Source: Ornithodoros turicata
Taxonomy: Eukaryota > Arthropoda > Arachnida > Ixodida > Argasidae
Reading direction: 5' to 3'
Length of the DNA: 64,000 nucleotides
Assembly (NCBI RefSeq): GCF_037126465.1
Contig: NC_088203.1
Location: forward strand, 52,179,581 to 52,243,580
Positions 22,364 through 34,689 of this stretch are shown here, in pieces. A program made the position numbers and the translations under genes. Position 1 is the stretch's first letter, and every line of letters begins with the position of its first letter. The notes under the pieces are model-generated. The model was not told the DNA's origin. It was given only the letters and a program-made list of their open reading frames with translations, and did not search any database.

Positions 22364-23558
22364 CTACACCAAGGCCCGACGAGGATTAATTATGCACTTG
22401 TCACCCTTTCGTGTGGGAAAGAGAGGCTCTGTTGAGAGTGTCCAAATGTTCTTCAGTACAAAGGTTCTGTCACCACGTGTAATGACATAAAAATAGTAGT
22501 GCTCGTCGAATTCAACGGTCATCAGCTCACGCATTTGAAAAACTATCTGCTTATCGATAGAAAAGATGGCACATATCTCGTTGAACTTTGGCAAGTCAAT
22601 ATCACTGACTTCATGCAATAGGAACATCCCTGGTCCATACTCAATACTGTCAATCCGGACAGATTTCAACACTAAAACAGCTGGTGATACTATGTTTTTT
22701 TCCTGTGATGTAGCCCTTCACCACATCAGGCACATGTTCAAAGAGCACAGGCTGACTACCCATCACAGAAACAAGACTGTCGTTCAAAGTCTGTGACAGG
22801 AAATACGCTTGAAGGTATTGATGCCTGACAGATAACATTTGTGTGACATTCTTAAAGTTCCGTAACTTCCTGACCATGTCTTTAAAGTACTGATGTTTAC
22901 TTTCAAAACGCATGGCCCAGATATTTACCAGTGGTCCATATTTATATACGAAGGAGGGATAGTGTGCCAAATAATGCATTTTACATGGCACAGCTGCTTC
23001 AGGAAAGAGGGCCCGAAAGTCAAGGCAGAAAAAGTTAATGATCCTGTGGAGGTATGGCACGTAAGACGTCGGGAGTTTTCGACACATCGCAATGTTAACG
23101 ATTTCTCTTAGTTGAAGATACAGCTCCCAGGCACTGTGACCACATGGGACGCAGTCACCAACATACACAGCAAAGTGCCTGAAAAAACACCATATCTGCG
23201 ATGCAGTGCCTTTCAAAGCTGCTTTGCCTTGCAGGAAATCGCGCGACAGTTTCCCTGGTTTATTTCTCAGGCCACATTGTTCATACTTGTAGCTTTGGAT
23301 CTGCTGGTACAGTTGATCGAGGGAGAAAAATCCGCTGGATATTAACTGTCTGATTATGTGCTTCATAGCAAATGGCACCACCCCTTCCAGGAGATCATGC
23401 ATCACGTCCGGTGGAAAATTATTAGTCGCATCAAAGCCACTGAAGTTTAACACACATGGCTCCCGGACACCATAAAGGGACACAGTAGAAATACCTTTCT
23501 TCAGCATGCTGAGATGGTGATTATGGCCTTGTGGCGTTCACATCACAAGGTCTGCTTC
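22364..23558 (-). pseudogene. CACTA/EnSpm TNP2-like transposase, C-terminal half (decayed copy)
   Basis: Two overlapping minus frames (22650-23507 and 22364-22672) together match the last ~430 residues of the intact transposase at 24995-27406. Shared stretches include 'SLYGVREPCVLNFSGF', 'FPPDVMHDLLEGVVPF', 'KMHYLAHYPSFVYKYGPL' and 'WAMRFESKHQYF', and I estimate roughly 60 percent identity. A frame change near 22660 and an in-frame stop near 23550 break it. The N-terminal half is missing: homology ends exactly where a CACTA terminus (CACAGTAA at 23559) begins. So this copy was interrupted by, or fused to, a relative. Confidence 0.8.
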
Positions 23559-23830
23559 CTGCACAGTAAATCGGTTTACACCCTTAATCGCTCAAAATAA
23601 GTGTTTTTTGACAGAAACACCACTTTTTATACTACAGGGTGTAGTAAATGGTGTCAGAACAGTGTTAATAAAGGTGTAATGGCAAAATACACCACACGCT
23701 GTGCGACGTCGACATTTAATGGTGTAAATTTGCATGTCAAAAAGGGTGTTCACGTATTATACACCTGTTTTACACCATATTCTATCTCATTACATGGTGT
23801 TAAAAATGGTATGTCACTTGAACATACTTC
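23559..23830. repeat. CACTA-type terminus and subterminal repeats (left end)
   Basis: It starts CACAGTAAATCGGTTTACAC and contains many ACACC/GGTGT motifs in both orientations. The first ~100 bp line up with the inverse of the sequence ending at 37477 (shared order: CACAGTAA, TTTACAC, GTGTTTTT, ACAGAA, CACC, TTTTTA, GGTGTA, AGAACAG). This is the expected structure of a CACTA terminal and subterminal region. Confidence 0.65.
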
Positions 23831-24990
23831 TATCTATAATTGAGGTTATAAACATATAAAGGTATGAGCTAGAATAGGCTTGAATGATAATACACGCTGT
23901 AATGCAACTCTGAGAGAATTTTTTAATTAATGAATGGAATAATGTTTATTTAAAGCATTCAATAACAAAATAAATAATGTGTGACTGCACACTGTTCTGA
24001 GCCAAATCAATGTGGATTACCTATTATACTATAGTTAAAATTGAGGCGTGATCAGCTTCAAGGGACACTAGAAAATGTGTGTGCAGACCGCACAAAACCT
24101 TCAACAAGGAAGCTTGCAACAAAGTGCTTAAACCTGAATTGAGATGTAAACTTTTATATATCAGTAATGTTTTGTAATTATGTGGTACTGATACTATCAT
24201 GCATTGTTCATAATGTAATGAATGCAAAAAAATCACGAAGGACCGATTAATGGGTAGAGTTCTTGCGTTAAAACCATGCAACTTTTCAATGGTCTCCCCA
24301 AGTGTGGTGTCATTGCAGACCAACTTCTTCATGGCTCACTGGAACTAACTGTAGGAAATAATAAGCAAACTAAAATGTGCGACAAACAATAGAGGATGGA
24401 AACACCACTCCGTTGTGGCGGCACATAGGCCAATGTGCCCAAGACGAAAGCTGGCGTTGCCCTAAAACTTTGGGAGATGGCTCGTATTTCTACATTGCAG
24501 TTGCAAATATTGACGATCCATTCATCATTGGGTCACTCATCATTTCCATGACCCGCTGAAATCAGAATGGCGTGTATTTGTACCAAATTGCTTAAAGTGA
24601 ATTAGTACGACGTGGTAGTGATGCTGACATGTGGAGTTATTACAGCTCAAAAACGATTGTTATTGATTTACATTTTAATACAGGATCATGAAAGAGACAA
24701 TGCAAGCATTACAAATACTTTTCGTATAGAACCTGTAATTACTTGAGTGAAAAGTGCTGAAGTAAAAACGAAACTGAGGCTGAGATAAAACATTCAGGTT
24801 CAGAGGAATGCTTAAGAGAAAAAGGGTGATAATGCACGTGGTTAAAACTTCTATGTATAACAAGCCACAGCGCATGGTTAGTAGTCTAATACGTATTCTG
24901 GAACATTACGTATTTCTCATGCTCAAGAATTTACAACAAAGAGCCACACTCTGGATAAAGGATGAAATGTGTATGACGTTGAAAAATCTA
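23831..24990. other. Non-coding, AT-rich stretch inside CACTA block
   Basis: No recognisable gene. It would be the 3' flank of the transposase gene on the minus strand. Confidence 0.35.
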
Positions 24991-24994
24991 CTAT

Positions 24995-27406
24995 CTACAG
25001 TAATGCATAGTGGGCATTGATTACGTACTGATCTCCCCTTCTTGTTAGAAACATTGGTTCTTCTTGATTTGTTGCAACGTTACTTACAATGAAACAGTTA
25101 TCACTGCGTGCAATACCGTAAACGTGGTAGTGCTTGTTGAATTCCAGTGTTTCAAGCTCACGCACTTCAAAAATAATTTCCTTGTTAACTGAAAAAATGT
25201 TGCAGATTTCAATGAATGTGGGACTGCCGTCACTGATATTATGCAACAAACACATCCCTGATACATAACGCACACTCTCAATCTGTACTGAGTTCAAAAT
25301 GAATATGCTGGGTGCCTCTATGTTCTTCGCTACCACGTAGGAGTTCATAGCATTTGGCAGGTGTTCAAGTAAAATAGGTCGACTTCCTGTCACATGGATT
25401 GATGCTTCGTTCACGGCTCCGGACAGGATCCATGCTTGAAGAAACTGGTGTCTCAAAGCCAATGTACCGGTTATATTCTTAAAGTTGTGCAATTTACGTG
25501 CCATATCGTTGAAGTATTGATGCTTTGATTCAAATCGCATGGCCCAAATATTCACCAGGGGACCATACTTATAAATAAAAGACGGATAATGGACCAAGTA
25601 GTGCATTTTAGGTGGGACAGACGCCCGCGGAAACAAGGCTTGAAAGTCAAGGCAGAAAAAGTGCACAAGTCGATGTAGGTAGGGCACGTACTGGAGTGGT
25701 AGCTTTCGGCTCATTAGCAGGTCAACAATTTCACGCAGAAGAAGATACAGTCCCCATGTGTTGTTTTCTGAGGGTACACAGTCACCAATGTAGAGCGAAA
25801 AGTGCCTGAAGAAGCAAAGTATCTGCGATGCGATGCCCTTCATGCTGCTTTTGCCTTGAATAAATTCCCGGGCTATTTTCTCTGGCTTGTTTTTGGTGTC
25901 GCACTGTTCATACTGGTGGGCTGTGATTCGTTCATTCAGCTGGTCGATTGAAAAAAAAGCTGAGGAAATCAAGTTCTGTATTATATGCTTCATCGAAAAT
26001 GGGATTACGCCTTCCAGAATATCGTGCATCAAGTCCGGTGGAAAATGCTCAGTAGGTTGGAAACCACTAAAGTTCAAAGCACATGGCTCCCGAACACCAT
26101 ACAATGGAACAGTGGCGATGCCACTTTGTGACATGTTGAGATGGTGCGCGTGTCCATCAGGTGTACGAAGGATGAAGTCACTCTCAAGGTGCTTGTATCC
26201 TATTTCGTGACGCAGCGCCATACAAAATCGACATATCCTGCCACTGCTAAAGCTACACTTAAATCCGGCAATTCTGTGGCTTGATAAATTGTCCCCTGTC
26301 ATTATGAAGACAGTCCCCTTGATGTTTGTCCCGTTGATTGAGAGGCCGACTTCCTCCAGACGAGCGATGTCCCTCAGAAGTGGAGCAAAAACGTTTTTCA
26401 GGCCATAACCTGTGGCGTGCTTGTCATTCACTAGGAGCACCAGATGCATATGTGATAGGCTAGATCGTAGCCTTGATGGTAGATTCAAGATTGAAAAGTA
26501 AACGCCCAACAATTTATGCTTCCCTCTTTTACTTCCAAGAGGATCACACACTTCGAACTCATCTGCATAGAGTTGGATGCAGATCCTTGCGTTGTCACCT
26601 TTGAAATATGAGTGTGCTTGAAAGGCTGTGCCATCAAACACTGTGGAAGGGTATCCTTCTTCTTTCTGTGGGTGACATAGGTTACTGTACAGACTAGGTA
26701 CCTCTAGCATGTTCTTCAAAACATCACATATGGGAATGTAGTGAAATTTATTGCAGTTTCCACGTTCATCATTTCCGAGGACAACCGTAACAGGTTCCAC
26801 AAATGGCAAGTATGACTTCCAGTACTGAGTTCGACCTTTGTTTGTTGTGAGGCTCTCCAGTTGCTCACTTACTAATGACAGGAGTCCTGCATGCTCTTGT
26901 ACTGGGGCTCTTTTCCAGTCATCCACCAGGCCCTGGATGTAGCATATGACATCATTCGCTATTTCGTTAAGGGTAGACTCAGGCAACCGTTTCCTTTCTT
27001 TCCACTTTAGTAGTAGCATTGCAAGTTGTCTCACGTGATCAGTCTCATTGGCAGGTGAACAAGGAGTAGGTGAGTCATCATCTTCTGAACTGTCTTGCGG
27101 ATTATCGGTACCTGCAGCGTCTATGCGAGATGTAGACGGCATGTTTACTTCTGCATCCTCTGGGTCCTGAGTAGTCGCACTGTCGGCGGGTAAATTGCCA
27201 GATTCTTCCTCGAGTAGCTCCTGATGTTTGCGAGAAACGTGCTTCCGGTACGAAGGATAGTTAGTGAAAGAGCGCATACACCCACTCAAGCCGCATAGCC
27301 AGTTCCTCTCATGGCCGTGGGTCCTATGCAGATGTCGAAACAAACGCCTCAAAGAGAAGGCCCTCCAAGTGCATCTGGGGCAGCAGAAGTACCGCACCCC
27401 TGGCAT
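24995..27406 (-). CDS. CACTA/EnSpm TNP2-like transposase with N-terminal C2H2 fingers, intact
   Basis: This would catalyse cut-and-paste movement of CACTA-type elements in the nucleus. The frame is open from 27547, but I start at the ATG at 27404-27406. It directly follows a strong 3' splice site (T8 tract then CACAG), and the first zinc-finger Cys comes only a few residues later. That gives 803 residues. N-terminal residues ~5-65 hold two C2H2 units ('CCPRCTW...HLHRTHGH', 'CGLSGC...HVSRKH'), followed by an acidic low-complexity linker. The core has 'LYADEFEVCDPLGSKRGKHK' (candidate first Asp, ~282), 'MTGDNLSSHR' (~372), a Cys-rich 'RICRFCMA', and 'FPPDLMHDILEGV' (candidate third acid, ~462). 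The order agrees with the TNP2-like family. There are no internal stops. A diverged half-copy lies at 22364-23558. Confidence 0.72.
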   Translation of the reverse strand: MPGVRYFCCPRCTWRAFSLRRLFRHLHRTHGHERNWLCGLSGCMRSFTNYPSYRKHVSRKHQELLEEESGNLPADSATTQDPEDAEVNMPSTSRIDAAGTDNPQDSSEDDDSPTPCSPANETDHVRQLAMLLLKWKERKRLPESTLNEIANDVICYIQGLVDDWKRAPVQEHAGLLSLVSEQLESLTTNKGRTQYWKSYLPFVEPVTVVLGNDERGNCNKFHYIPICDVLKNMLEVPSLYSNLCHPQKEEGYPSTVFDGTAFQAHSYFKGDNARICIQLYADEFEVCDPLGSKRGKHKLLGVYFSILNLPSRLRSSLSHMHLVLLVNDKHATGYGLKNVFAPLLRDIARLEEVGLSINGTNIKGTVFIMTGDNLSSHRIAGFKCSFSSGRICRFCMALRHEIGYKHLESDFILRTPDGHAHHLNMSQSGIATVPLYGVREPCALNFSGFQPTEHFPPDLMHDILEGVIPFSMKHIIQNLISSAFFSIDQLNERITAHQYEQCDTKNKPEKIAREFIQGKSSMKGIASQILCFFRHFSLYIGDCVPSENNTWGLYLLLREIVDLLMSRKLPLQYVPYLHRLVHFFCLDFQALFPRASVPPKMHYLVHYPSFIYKYGPLVNIWAMRFESKHQYFNDMARKLHNFKNITGTLALRHQFLQAWILSGAVNEASIHVTGSRPILLEHLPNAMNSYVVAKNIEAPSIFILNSVQIESVRYVSGMCLLHNISDGSPTFIEICNIFSVNKEIIFEVRELETLEFNKHYHVYGIARSDNCFIVSNVATNQEEPMFLTRRGDQYVINAHYALL

Positions 27407-27547
27407 CTGTGAAAAAAAAGTGCAGTGTTCAACACAGCTGTCTGCCATGTAAACGTCTGTAACACATCTTATAAGAAATATAGACAACAAGGGGGCGAGT
27501 GCACAGCTGAGCTGGTATATGTTGAGTGCAGGGGTAAATCGAGGCAA

Positions 27548-28475
27548 GGGCCAGGAGGGAGAATGTGTCCTGTCCTGCCCATCGTTCCTTCCCTCGGGTT
27601 ACCTCTGCACTCAACGAATGTGCAGGCTTACATAGTGCCCCATAGCAGTAGCATGCCAATAGCCTGATTGGTGAGGATGGTTTGCTGCGATGCCGATCAT
27701 TCTTTAACGAGTTTACTATGTGGAGTCACAAATTTTGTACGTCACCTGATTCCGTTCATTCCATCCTATTTATTTCTTGCCCCACAAAATACAAGGCAAT
27801 TCCGTAACACATGCAAGTGCTTTGTGTTTATGTAGAACATTTTCGAAGTGCTCACCTTTCGCGGGATGCTGTACGTTGTCTGTTACGAGCAAGCACCGTC
27901 TGTTGCAGGTCCCGCGTTCCTTTCGCGGGTAGCCCTTCAGTAGCTGCAGTGCAAGAAATGACATGAATACCATGATGGTAGCACGAACGCAATTCTGCAA
28001 GTAACCATGAAAAGCTACTCACCATAAAAGCCCATCCATCTATGCGCATGGCAAGTGTGCACAAGTCGTATTCGGGGGTACTACGTCGAGAGAATCATTA
28101 TCTCCACCAGAAGACTTGCCAGCGCACAGTGAAACTACGGATCAAATGTACGTGGAATGCCGTACCTCAAAAACTGTTCTATGCTGTATAGTCGCTGTTC
28201 TCACGCACTTAGTTCGTGGTTTTCATACCGCGAAACGAAAGCATGCCTCTCTGTACTTCGGTACCACACACTCATTCCCGAGGCTATTGTTTGCTGAAGG
28301 TATACGCCGGATGAAATTGTAGAATTATACAGTCGCGCAAAAGCTTCCGTCATGCGGGATAGTAGAAACTGAGTAAATGTGTAATCAAAATATTTACACT
28401 CGCCGCTGGGGCGCCGTGAGCTGTGTTCGCCGAGGCCAAGCCGAGTGGCCGGCCGAGACCAGCCAAGACAATCAA
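27548..28475. other. Non-coding stretch upstream of the transposase
   Basis: No convincing gene. It would contain the promoter and any 5' non-coding exon of the minus-strand transposase. Confidence 0.35.
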
Positions 28476-28477
28476 GG

Positions 28478-28640
28478 CGTAATTTTTTACACCTTTCTAA
28501 AATGGTGTAATCGATACAAAACACCATTTCAAAAGGTGTAACGTGCACAAAACACCCTTTCCATAAGGTGTAAGCTGCCAAAAACACCGATTGAAAGGGG
28601 TGTTTTACAGAAGAAACACCCTTACAATGTGTTTCGGATG
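28478..28640. repeat. CACTA-type subterminal repeat cluster
   Basis: It starts with GTAATTTTTTACACCTTTCT (compare the terminus at 37477 read on minus, CACAGTAATTTTTTTTACAC) and holds about ten ACACC/GGTGT motifs. It is either an internal terminus of a nested CACTA copy or the right subterminal region of the element that starts at 23559. The exact CACAG start is degenerate here. Confidence 0.5.
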
Positions 28641-29850
28641 CAGTATTCCACGTACCTCCGCTGTTGAGCTGGTTGTTGCATAGCTTATATAAGCTGCAAA
28701 TGCTGGTTACGGAAATCTTGCGAGGCCTCGGCTTGTCATCTTGTATAATCTGAGATTTTTGGCGCACCAGACGAGCAATAGAAAGCCATTACGGCAGGTC
28801 ACTGGAGGACTGGTTTTCCGCAGATTGGAAAAGAAGGATAGCCCGACCAGCTCAACAGCGTGCCTGAATGTGAAGAATATACCTGGAACAATGTATGAAG
28901 GCAAAGTTATGTTTATTGGCGAAGTACAAGTGCAAGTACACATGTGAAACTAAATTCCTTACAACGTTGCCCAGAGTGGAACAATATTTACAGTATGTGG
29001 AAGGAAGGCAAAGGAGAACTCAGTCCTTGATGACATAACCAGTTGAAACAGCAGCCATGAGACAAAAATAAGATGAAAATGCATAGTAAATGTTTAAATC
29101 CACATAAGGCACCACTGCAGATCCAGTACACCAAATAAGAAGCTAGTGCAAATATAGGACGTTAACACGAAACGGTAATGAAAACAGCCAGCAAACAGCT
29201 TTTACAAAAGAAAACAGCTTTTGTGGCAAGCAAAAAAGAAAAAAGAAAACTGATAGAAGATTATCTCTTAACAAGAGCACATACTGAAGTCTAGAAATGG
29301 AGGCACAGAATACCCAAAATAATTTCCCTGACAGAGCAAATATTTATTTTCAACCTCACGTTATATCCCCAATGACAAGTTTGGTTAAGAATAAATCGTG
29401 GCTCTATCGGGGAACTTGGCTTTTGCATCCTGTATATTCCACTATTCTTGCTCTGAAGCAGACGTACATCACAGAAGAAAAGTAAATTAAATGGGACATG
29501 CTTCTGTAGAATATTGAGGTGAACATGTTCAAATGTAAATTAAAAGCAACGTAATGCGCTGTGCCAGGTATGTTGACGAATGGACGGCTACATTGCCAGA
29601 AGAATGGTAATCCCCCACTCTAATGAGAGTTCAGTGTCAAAGAACAAGAAAGAACACACCCGAGCTTCAGAAGAATTTTCAATGTCTTGACGAAATGGCT
29701 GCCTGTTTGGGTAGGGGGGGGGGGGCATGCAGAGCTCACTACAAGTCAGTTAAAGTAGCAAATGTTTTAAGTGTTCGAGGCATTAGCAAGCTCTTTTTCG
29801 TAATTGTTGAAAAACTTGATCCACAGGGTTCTTGCACGACAGCCACTCAC

Positions 29851-30069
29851 CTTCAGGCACCGCACTTCCAGGCTTCGAAATGTACGGTACGGCTTTGAAC
29901 TGTAGACAATATGAAATAACCAATAGGATGCAATAATGGTAGCCAAGCCCTCTTCAGGGTCGATGGTTCTGAGGAGGCGCTGCTTGTCGGCATAGAGGTC
30001 CATATGCTCCGCTTCTTCAATCCTGCTCCCAGTGAACATGATGCACGGTGTCACCGGGATAGGTGTATC
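29851..30069 (-). pseudogene. Exon of a possible second CACTA gene
   Basis: The minus strand is open across the whole interval and has canonical splice signals on both sides (TTTCGTAG|GA at 30070 and CTGAAG|GTGAGT at 29850). The translation contains 'TPCIMFTGSRIEEAEHMDLY' and 'EGLATIIASYWLFHIVYS'. This resembles the C-terminal region of a family of animal proteins annotated as SAMD3-like, which I recall being found beside TNP2-like transposases. The family link is from memory and unverified. It is listed as a pseudogene only because the gene cannot be assembled; the exon itself is undamaged. Confidence 0.45.
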
Positions 30070-30479
30070 CTACGAAAGGGGAAACAGGTTTTGGAATGTG
30101 TATGGTGTGAATAGTGTGGGCCTTGAACATTGGGTAGAATTGTAGTACAAAAATATATGACCCCGTCTTTCTTTCACTGCTCAGTGAATTTGCATTCCAA
30201 TTTGAGAACTGTTATCATCTAGGACAAATGTTGTCTGAGATGTTCATACAGGTCCCATTTGCAAACGGACTGCACCTTCCAAATGGAAACACTGCCTCAA
30301 CTGCATACTTGTACGACTGTTGTGTAGTTACTACAGGTTTTCCCGCTCATTTTAATCTACTGGTCACTCACTTTCATCCAGGCGCTACCCAAATTAATCC
30401 ACTGGACAACCGAAATAATCCAAACACCATCCAATTTAATGTAAGCGCTACGTAATCTAATCCGAGCAACATTTGTAAA

Positions 30480-30753
30480 GGTATTCCGTATTATTCCATC
30501 ATGGTAATTGTAATGACCGAGACTTTCATGGCTACGCCAATGTATCACACGTTTATGAATACTGATCCAACAACCCCTTGTTTTTGCATGATCATGCGGT
30601 GTTTACGACTGCATGCTTTTTGTCATTATGACTATTTTCATGATATGGTGCCATGAATTGCTTTTATGGGACTACCGCTGCTTCAAACAGTGTCATACAG
30701 TGTTTTGTGACTAACAACGGTCATTATGATATTCCATGACTATTTCACGATAC
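30480..30753. repeat. Satellite-like ~110-bp repeat, left part
   Basis: Contains units such as 'GGGACTACCGCTGCTTCAAA', 'AGTGTCATACAGTG' and 'CGGTCATTATGA'. The same units recur many times at 35020-35790. The array is split here by the 4.26-kb element at 30756-35017. Confidence 0.6.
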
Positions 30754-31256
30754 GTCCCAGGCAGCACAGCGCGACGACCCAACGTCGGTGCGCCGGCGGC
30801 GACCGACCCGATCGGGTCGGCTCCCGACCATGGTCCGGCATACGGTTTGCAACACGGGGATGTTAATGGTCCGTTATCGGCAGCCTGTATCGTACCCCAA
30901 CGATTTCCCGAGGTGCAGCCAATGCGCACTTGCGGGTACCTCCTACCCCCCAAACAAGAGTTAATTTGCGCGATTTTTAAAAACAAAATCAATATGTCAT
31001 TGTAGAAAACTCTTTATTGCATCATAGTCACAAAATACATGGGTTCTTTAATGCATCACTTCACCAGCAATGAAAGAAAGAGAGTTACATTGAAAGTATA
31101 TAACCACCAGTCCCGCATATGTACTATTTACTTCACAGATATTCACTTAACACAGGTTATATGGAACAGAGATAGAAGTTGGAACTCGTTACCAGTTAAG
31201 TTCTAACTGTTGAAAGATGGAAGCCACTGGAAAGGTTAGCCAGAACATAATTGTAG

Positions 31257-32322
31257 GCCGGTTCCACGTTAGCTCAGACAGGGAGGTCCCATGGACCTTC
31301 TGAATTTTCATGAGTTTTCATATATATTTAGACGCTCATCGCAGATGATGATCAACGTTGGTAGAATTAGTCATTCGAATACTTTCCGTGCAAAAAATCG
31401 AGAAATCCAGCCCTGAATTCGATTGTTGCAATTTTGCCGTGTTTGCACGTGTATACATCCTGAGTCCTACAAGATATCGTAGTGCATTTTTTTTTTGTGC
31501 TTTAGTATACCTACCTGCCAGCACTCCGAGCGCAAATTTAGGCGCACAGGTGGAGCACAGTATCGTATAAAAAGCGGCGAACATGCTCTGTCGCGCACTT
31601 TTGTTCAAACTTCGACGCTTCTTGCTCTGGCTGTCGATATCTCCGACACGTTCGTACGCAGTGGGGCCGCGTTTTAACGCGCTAATCAGTAGTATACGCC
31701 TTTGGAGAAGAAGTTTTTGCGTTAGGTGAAAGGCCTAACATCGGGCCATATCCTGGGAAAATATATACGAAATTAAGTGGGACCTTTTTCAGAAATCCAC
31801 GCGCAAAATCCACGTTTATTTCGAAATATGCCTAAGCATCTGCCTATTTAAGCACATGCCGCTAGGAAGTATATGCAGGATAGATATATCAGATGAAAGA
31901 GCATTAAAAGATGAGTGAGCTGATACCAAGTATTGCGATCAGGGACATCTATAGCCAGCGATATCAGGCGTTGAAATCAGGACAAAAGTGCGCGAGAGGG
32001 CATGTTCGCCATTTTTTATAGCACACAGCGTTGCACCTGCGCGCTAAAATTTGCTCTCTGACAGCTGGCCTGTAGGCATATAAAACAGCATAAAAAATTT
32101 CACAACAGTATCTCTTAACACTCGGGAGGTATACGCGTGCAAACACGGCAAAACTGAAACATCAGAATTCAGGGCCGGATTTCCTCAATTTTTTTGCACG
32201 TAAGCTATTCGGCAAAAATGTTGATCATAATATACGATAAGCTTATAAATATCAAAAATACTGAAGACCCAGGAGGTCGATGGGACCTCCCTGCCTGAAC
32301 TGACGTGAAACCGTCCGGTAAC
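31257..32322. mobile_element. Fold-back element with ~380-bp inverted arms
   Basis: The left arm (about 31257-31640) and right arm (about 31965-32322) are reverse complements of each other at roughly 70-75 percent by eye. For example, 'GGGAGGTCCCATGGACC' pairs with 'GGTCGATGGGACCTCCC'. Matching pieces ('TTTGCACG', 'CATGCTC', 'GCGCACTTTTGT') follow in the same order. The ORF-like translations of both arms mirror each other, which follows from the palindrome and is not evidence of coding. The spacer is about 320 bp. Confidence 0.65.
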
Positions 32323-32339
32323 TAAATTTTAAACGCAGT

Positions 32340-33820
32340 TACACGTAATAAAACGTAATGCGAATTGACGTGAAGTTAAGCTACTTTAGAAATGTAACAG
32401 GTTACGTTCAAGTTATTTGCTACTCAATATATATACTTTTCAGCTCTTGACCTGTCTATATCGTTAATTCAGACCTTGCTGTCACAATGGGCGATTCAAG
32501 ACGTTTCAAAATAGTCTTGATATACAAAAATGATATCAATATCTGCTACGACGAAAGAAGCCTACATTTACGGGCCTCTTTAGGAAGGGATTTGATGATT
32601 TTAATCTCGTAATAAGGCACATGAAAAAGGAGCACAAAGCAAGTTGATGCTCTACGAGTTGTCCCCAACATACATATCGTAGAACTGTGCAAAGTTTTAA
32701 TCCTGCTACTCAATGCCCTCTATCATTATCAATACACTTCTAATCGTTAAGATGCGCGATACCTGAGCTTCCTAATGCTCTGCTAAAACATAATTTGTAA
32801 CGTTCACCGTGTAACCGGAGTTAGTCGCGCCATGCACGTGCCATCTTTCATCTCAAGTCATGGGGGGAGGACTGAGCCTGCGATGTTTGTAGACCAGGAT
32901 TGAACAAAAGGAACTTTGAACATTCTTCAAGTTACTTTGACGAACTTAACCCCCCCACCCCCCGAAACAAAAGAAAAAGGGAAAGGAACGAGCTCTTCAA
33001 GAAGTTACTGGAGCCCAAAAGCAAAGAGCTATGCAAAAAGTTACTGAAAATAGCTAAGCAGAGTAGCCTAGTTACGGTATCGAGTTACTGGTAACGAGTT
33101 ACGCCCAACAACATGGAACACATGAACAACTTGAGAATCCGTACTACATGTGGCATGATCGTTCTATACCTTCTTTTAAGAAAATAGAAGAAATATTCGC
33201 GCACCTTTGCTAATACGAGGACAACATACAGACAATTTGGGAACCACAATCTAAGGAAAAAGGCGTGAGAAGGTGGTAACCTCCTTAGTTACCTCCTAAG
33301 CCAACATAGCGTCTGATAAGGGGTGTGAAAGAAATTATCATCCATCGAAATTACAACAAAAAGGTGTACGCCCCCCTCGCTCACCGAATCAGAAGCGGTA
33401 ACCCTATTATTCGTGGCAGAAAGTGAGGTAGCAGGTAGAACTTTGCAACCTTTTAGGCACAACATATGCGACAGCTATTACCTCCTAAAAGGTCCACCCT
33501 TTTTTCTGAGAGTGCAGTATGGCACATGTAGTGTGACTCGTACCCTTGTCTTTAGGAGAAATATTAATGTATCAAGAAGATGCCTTTTCTTATGACTTTC
33601 TTGCTAGGAGGGCCTCTTATTATGGATACCTGAAGTTCTTTTAAAAGAAAAACAACACAGCATACCAGACTGTATTCCTTTCAAGCGATCATCACCAGCG
33701 ATAGGTCATAGTGTGGGGTGGATTCTGAAAGTGGAAGATAGCTCGAGGTCAGGGTTACACTGAGAAAAGTACACCACACCACATGATGCACACGTCATTG
33801 AATACAGACCAAATAGCCAA
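32340..33820. other. Non-coding stretch with repeat ends
   Basis: GTTACT/GTAAC motifs at 32330-33110 resemble hAT non-autonomous ends. Near 33480-33520 'CCCTTTTTTCTGAGAGTG' resembles a CACTA-type MITE right end, but I cannot pair it. No gene. Confidence 0.35.
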
Positions 33821-33826
33821 ACTTAC

Positions 33827-33979
33827 AGTTTTCAGCATGACATGACAAGATCCGCTAGAAAAATCTTGACCATCATCACTGGCTCTGAGGCAGAGAGCTG
33901 GTGGTGGGCACTTCGGTGATACCTTCATCAAGGCATTGATTCCTTTAAGCACGCTCTGGTAGTGGTCCAGCATGACATT
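33827..33979 (-). pseudogene. Exon-like ORF, 51 codons
   Basis: The minus-strand interval is exactly 153 bp, open, and bounded by a pyrimidine-rich acceptor (TTTCATTCAG|AA at 33980) and a consensus donor (ACT|GTAAGT at 33826). The translation begins 'NVMLDHYQSVLKGINALMK'. I do not recognise it. It lies on the same strand as, and between, the other exon-like pieces at 36738-36887 and 29851-30069, and may belong to one split gene. Confidence 0.35.
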
Positions 33980-34689
33980 CTGAATGAAAGATCAGGATAG
34001 CTTTCATCCACTCACAGTTTCAAAGAAATTGACATATCATGCGTCTATCACATTGCGCAAACTGATTAAAGCGGAATAATTTATTCGCTTCGGAGGTTCC
34101 ATTTTCTTTTCTTTTTATTTAGACTGACTCCAAAAACCAACCTTGAGCTGAAGTCCTCCAGCATTCCAGTGTTGTACGCACGCAGGAGATGAAAAGCACA
34201 GCTGCAGCACGCGCAGTCATCCTGAGAAATGGGTACATTTCGTTTGATGTCAAATACACAATACATACGATTCCACACTTTACTGAACCATATTTTCACC
34301 AAAACGGAGTCCATTATCCTAAAAGCAACGCATAAACCACAATGGATCACTGAAATCGAAACTATGCGATGCTAAGTTTCGAGAGAAGCCTTCTAGAACG
34401 GTGTCACTCATGTTGAAAAGCATCCATGAGTAACATTTATCAATGCGAGGAATACCACAAAAAGATATAGCACTTACCACTCAATGAATCGCTTAAAAAT
34501 GTTGGAATTCCTCAAAAGTTTCGGGAGCACGGCCGGATACATTCGTTTCTCGCAGCGAGAGCGACGGGGACTCCGACAGTGCAAACACGGCTGGATGATC
34601 GAGGAACATCATTGGCCAGATTCGAAACTGTCGGTTACGTGATTGCATCACTCGGCGCCTGACTGTCTGGGAAGAGAAATCCGTTGCTG

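Noticed and set aside
28201..28767. 188-aa minus ORF
   Set aside because: It runs across CACTA subterminal repeats and shows no recognisable domain.
31336..32146. Mirror-image minus ORFs with similar peptides
   Set aside because: The similarity follows from the inverted arms of the fold-back element; reading frames are short and broken.
32330..33110. GTTACT/AGTAAC-rich stretch resembling a hAT non-autonomous element
   Set aside because: Possible ends were seen, but no matching inverted pair or 8-bp duplication could be fixed.
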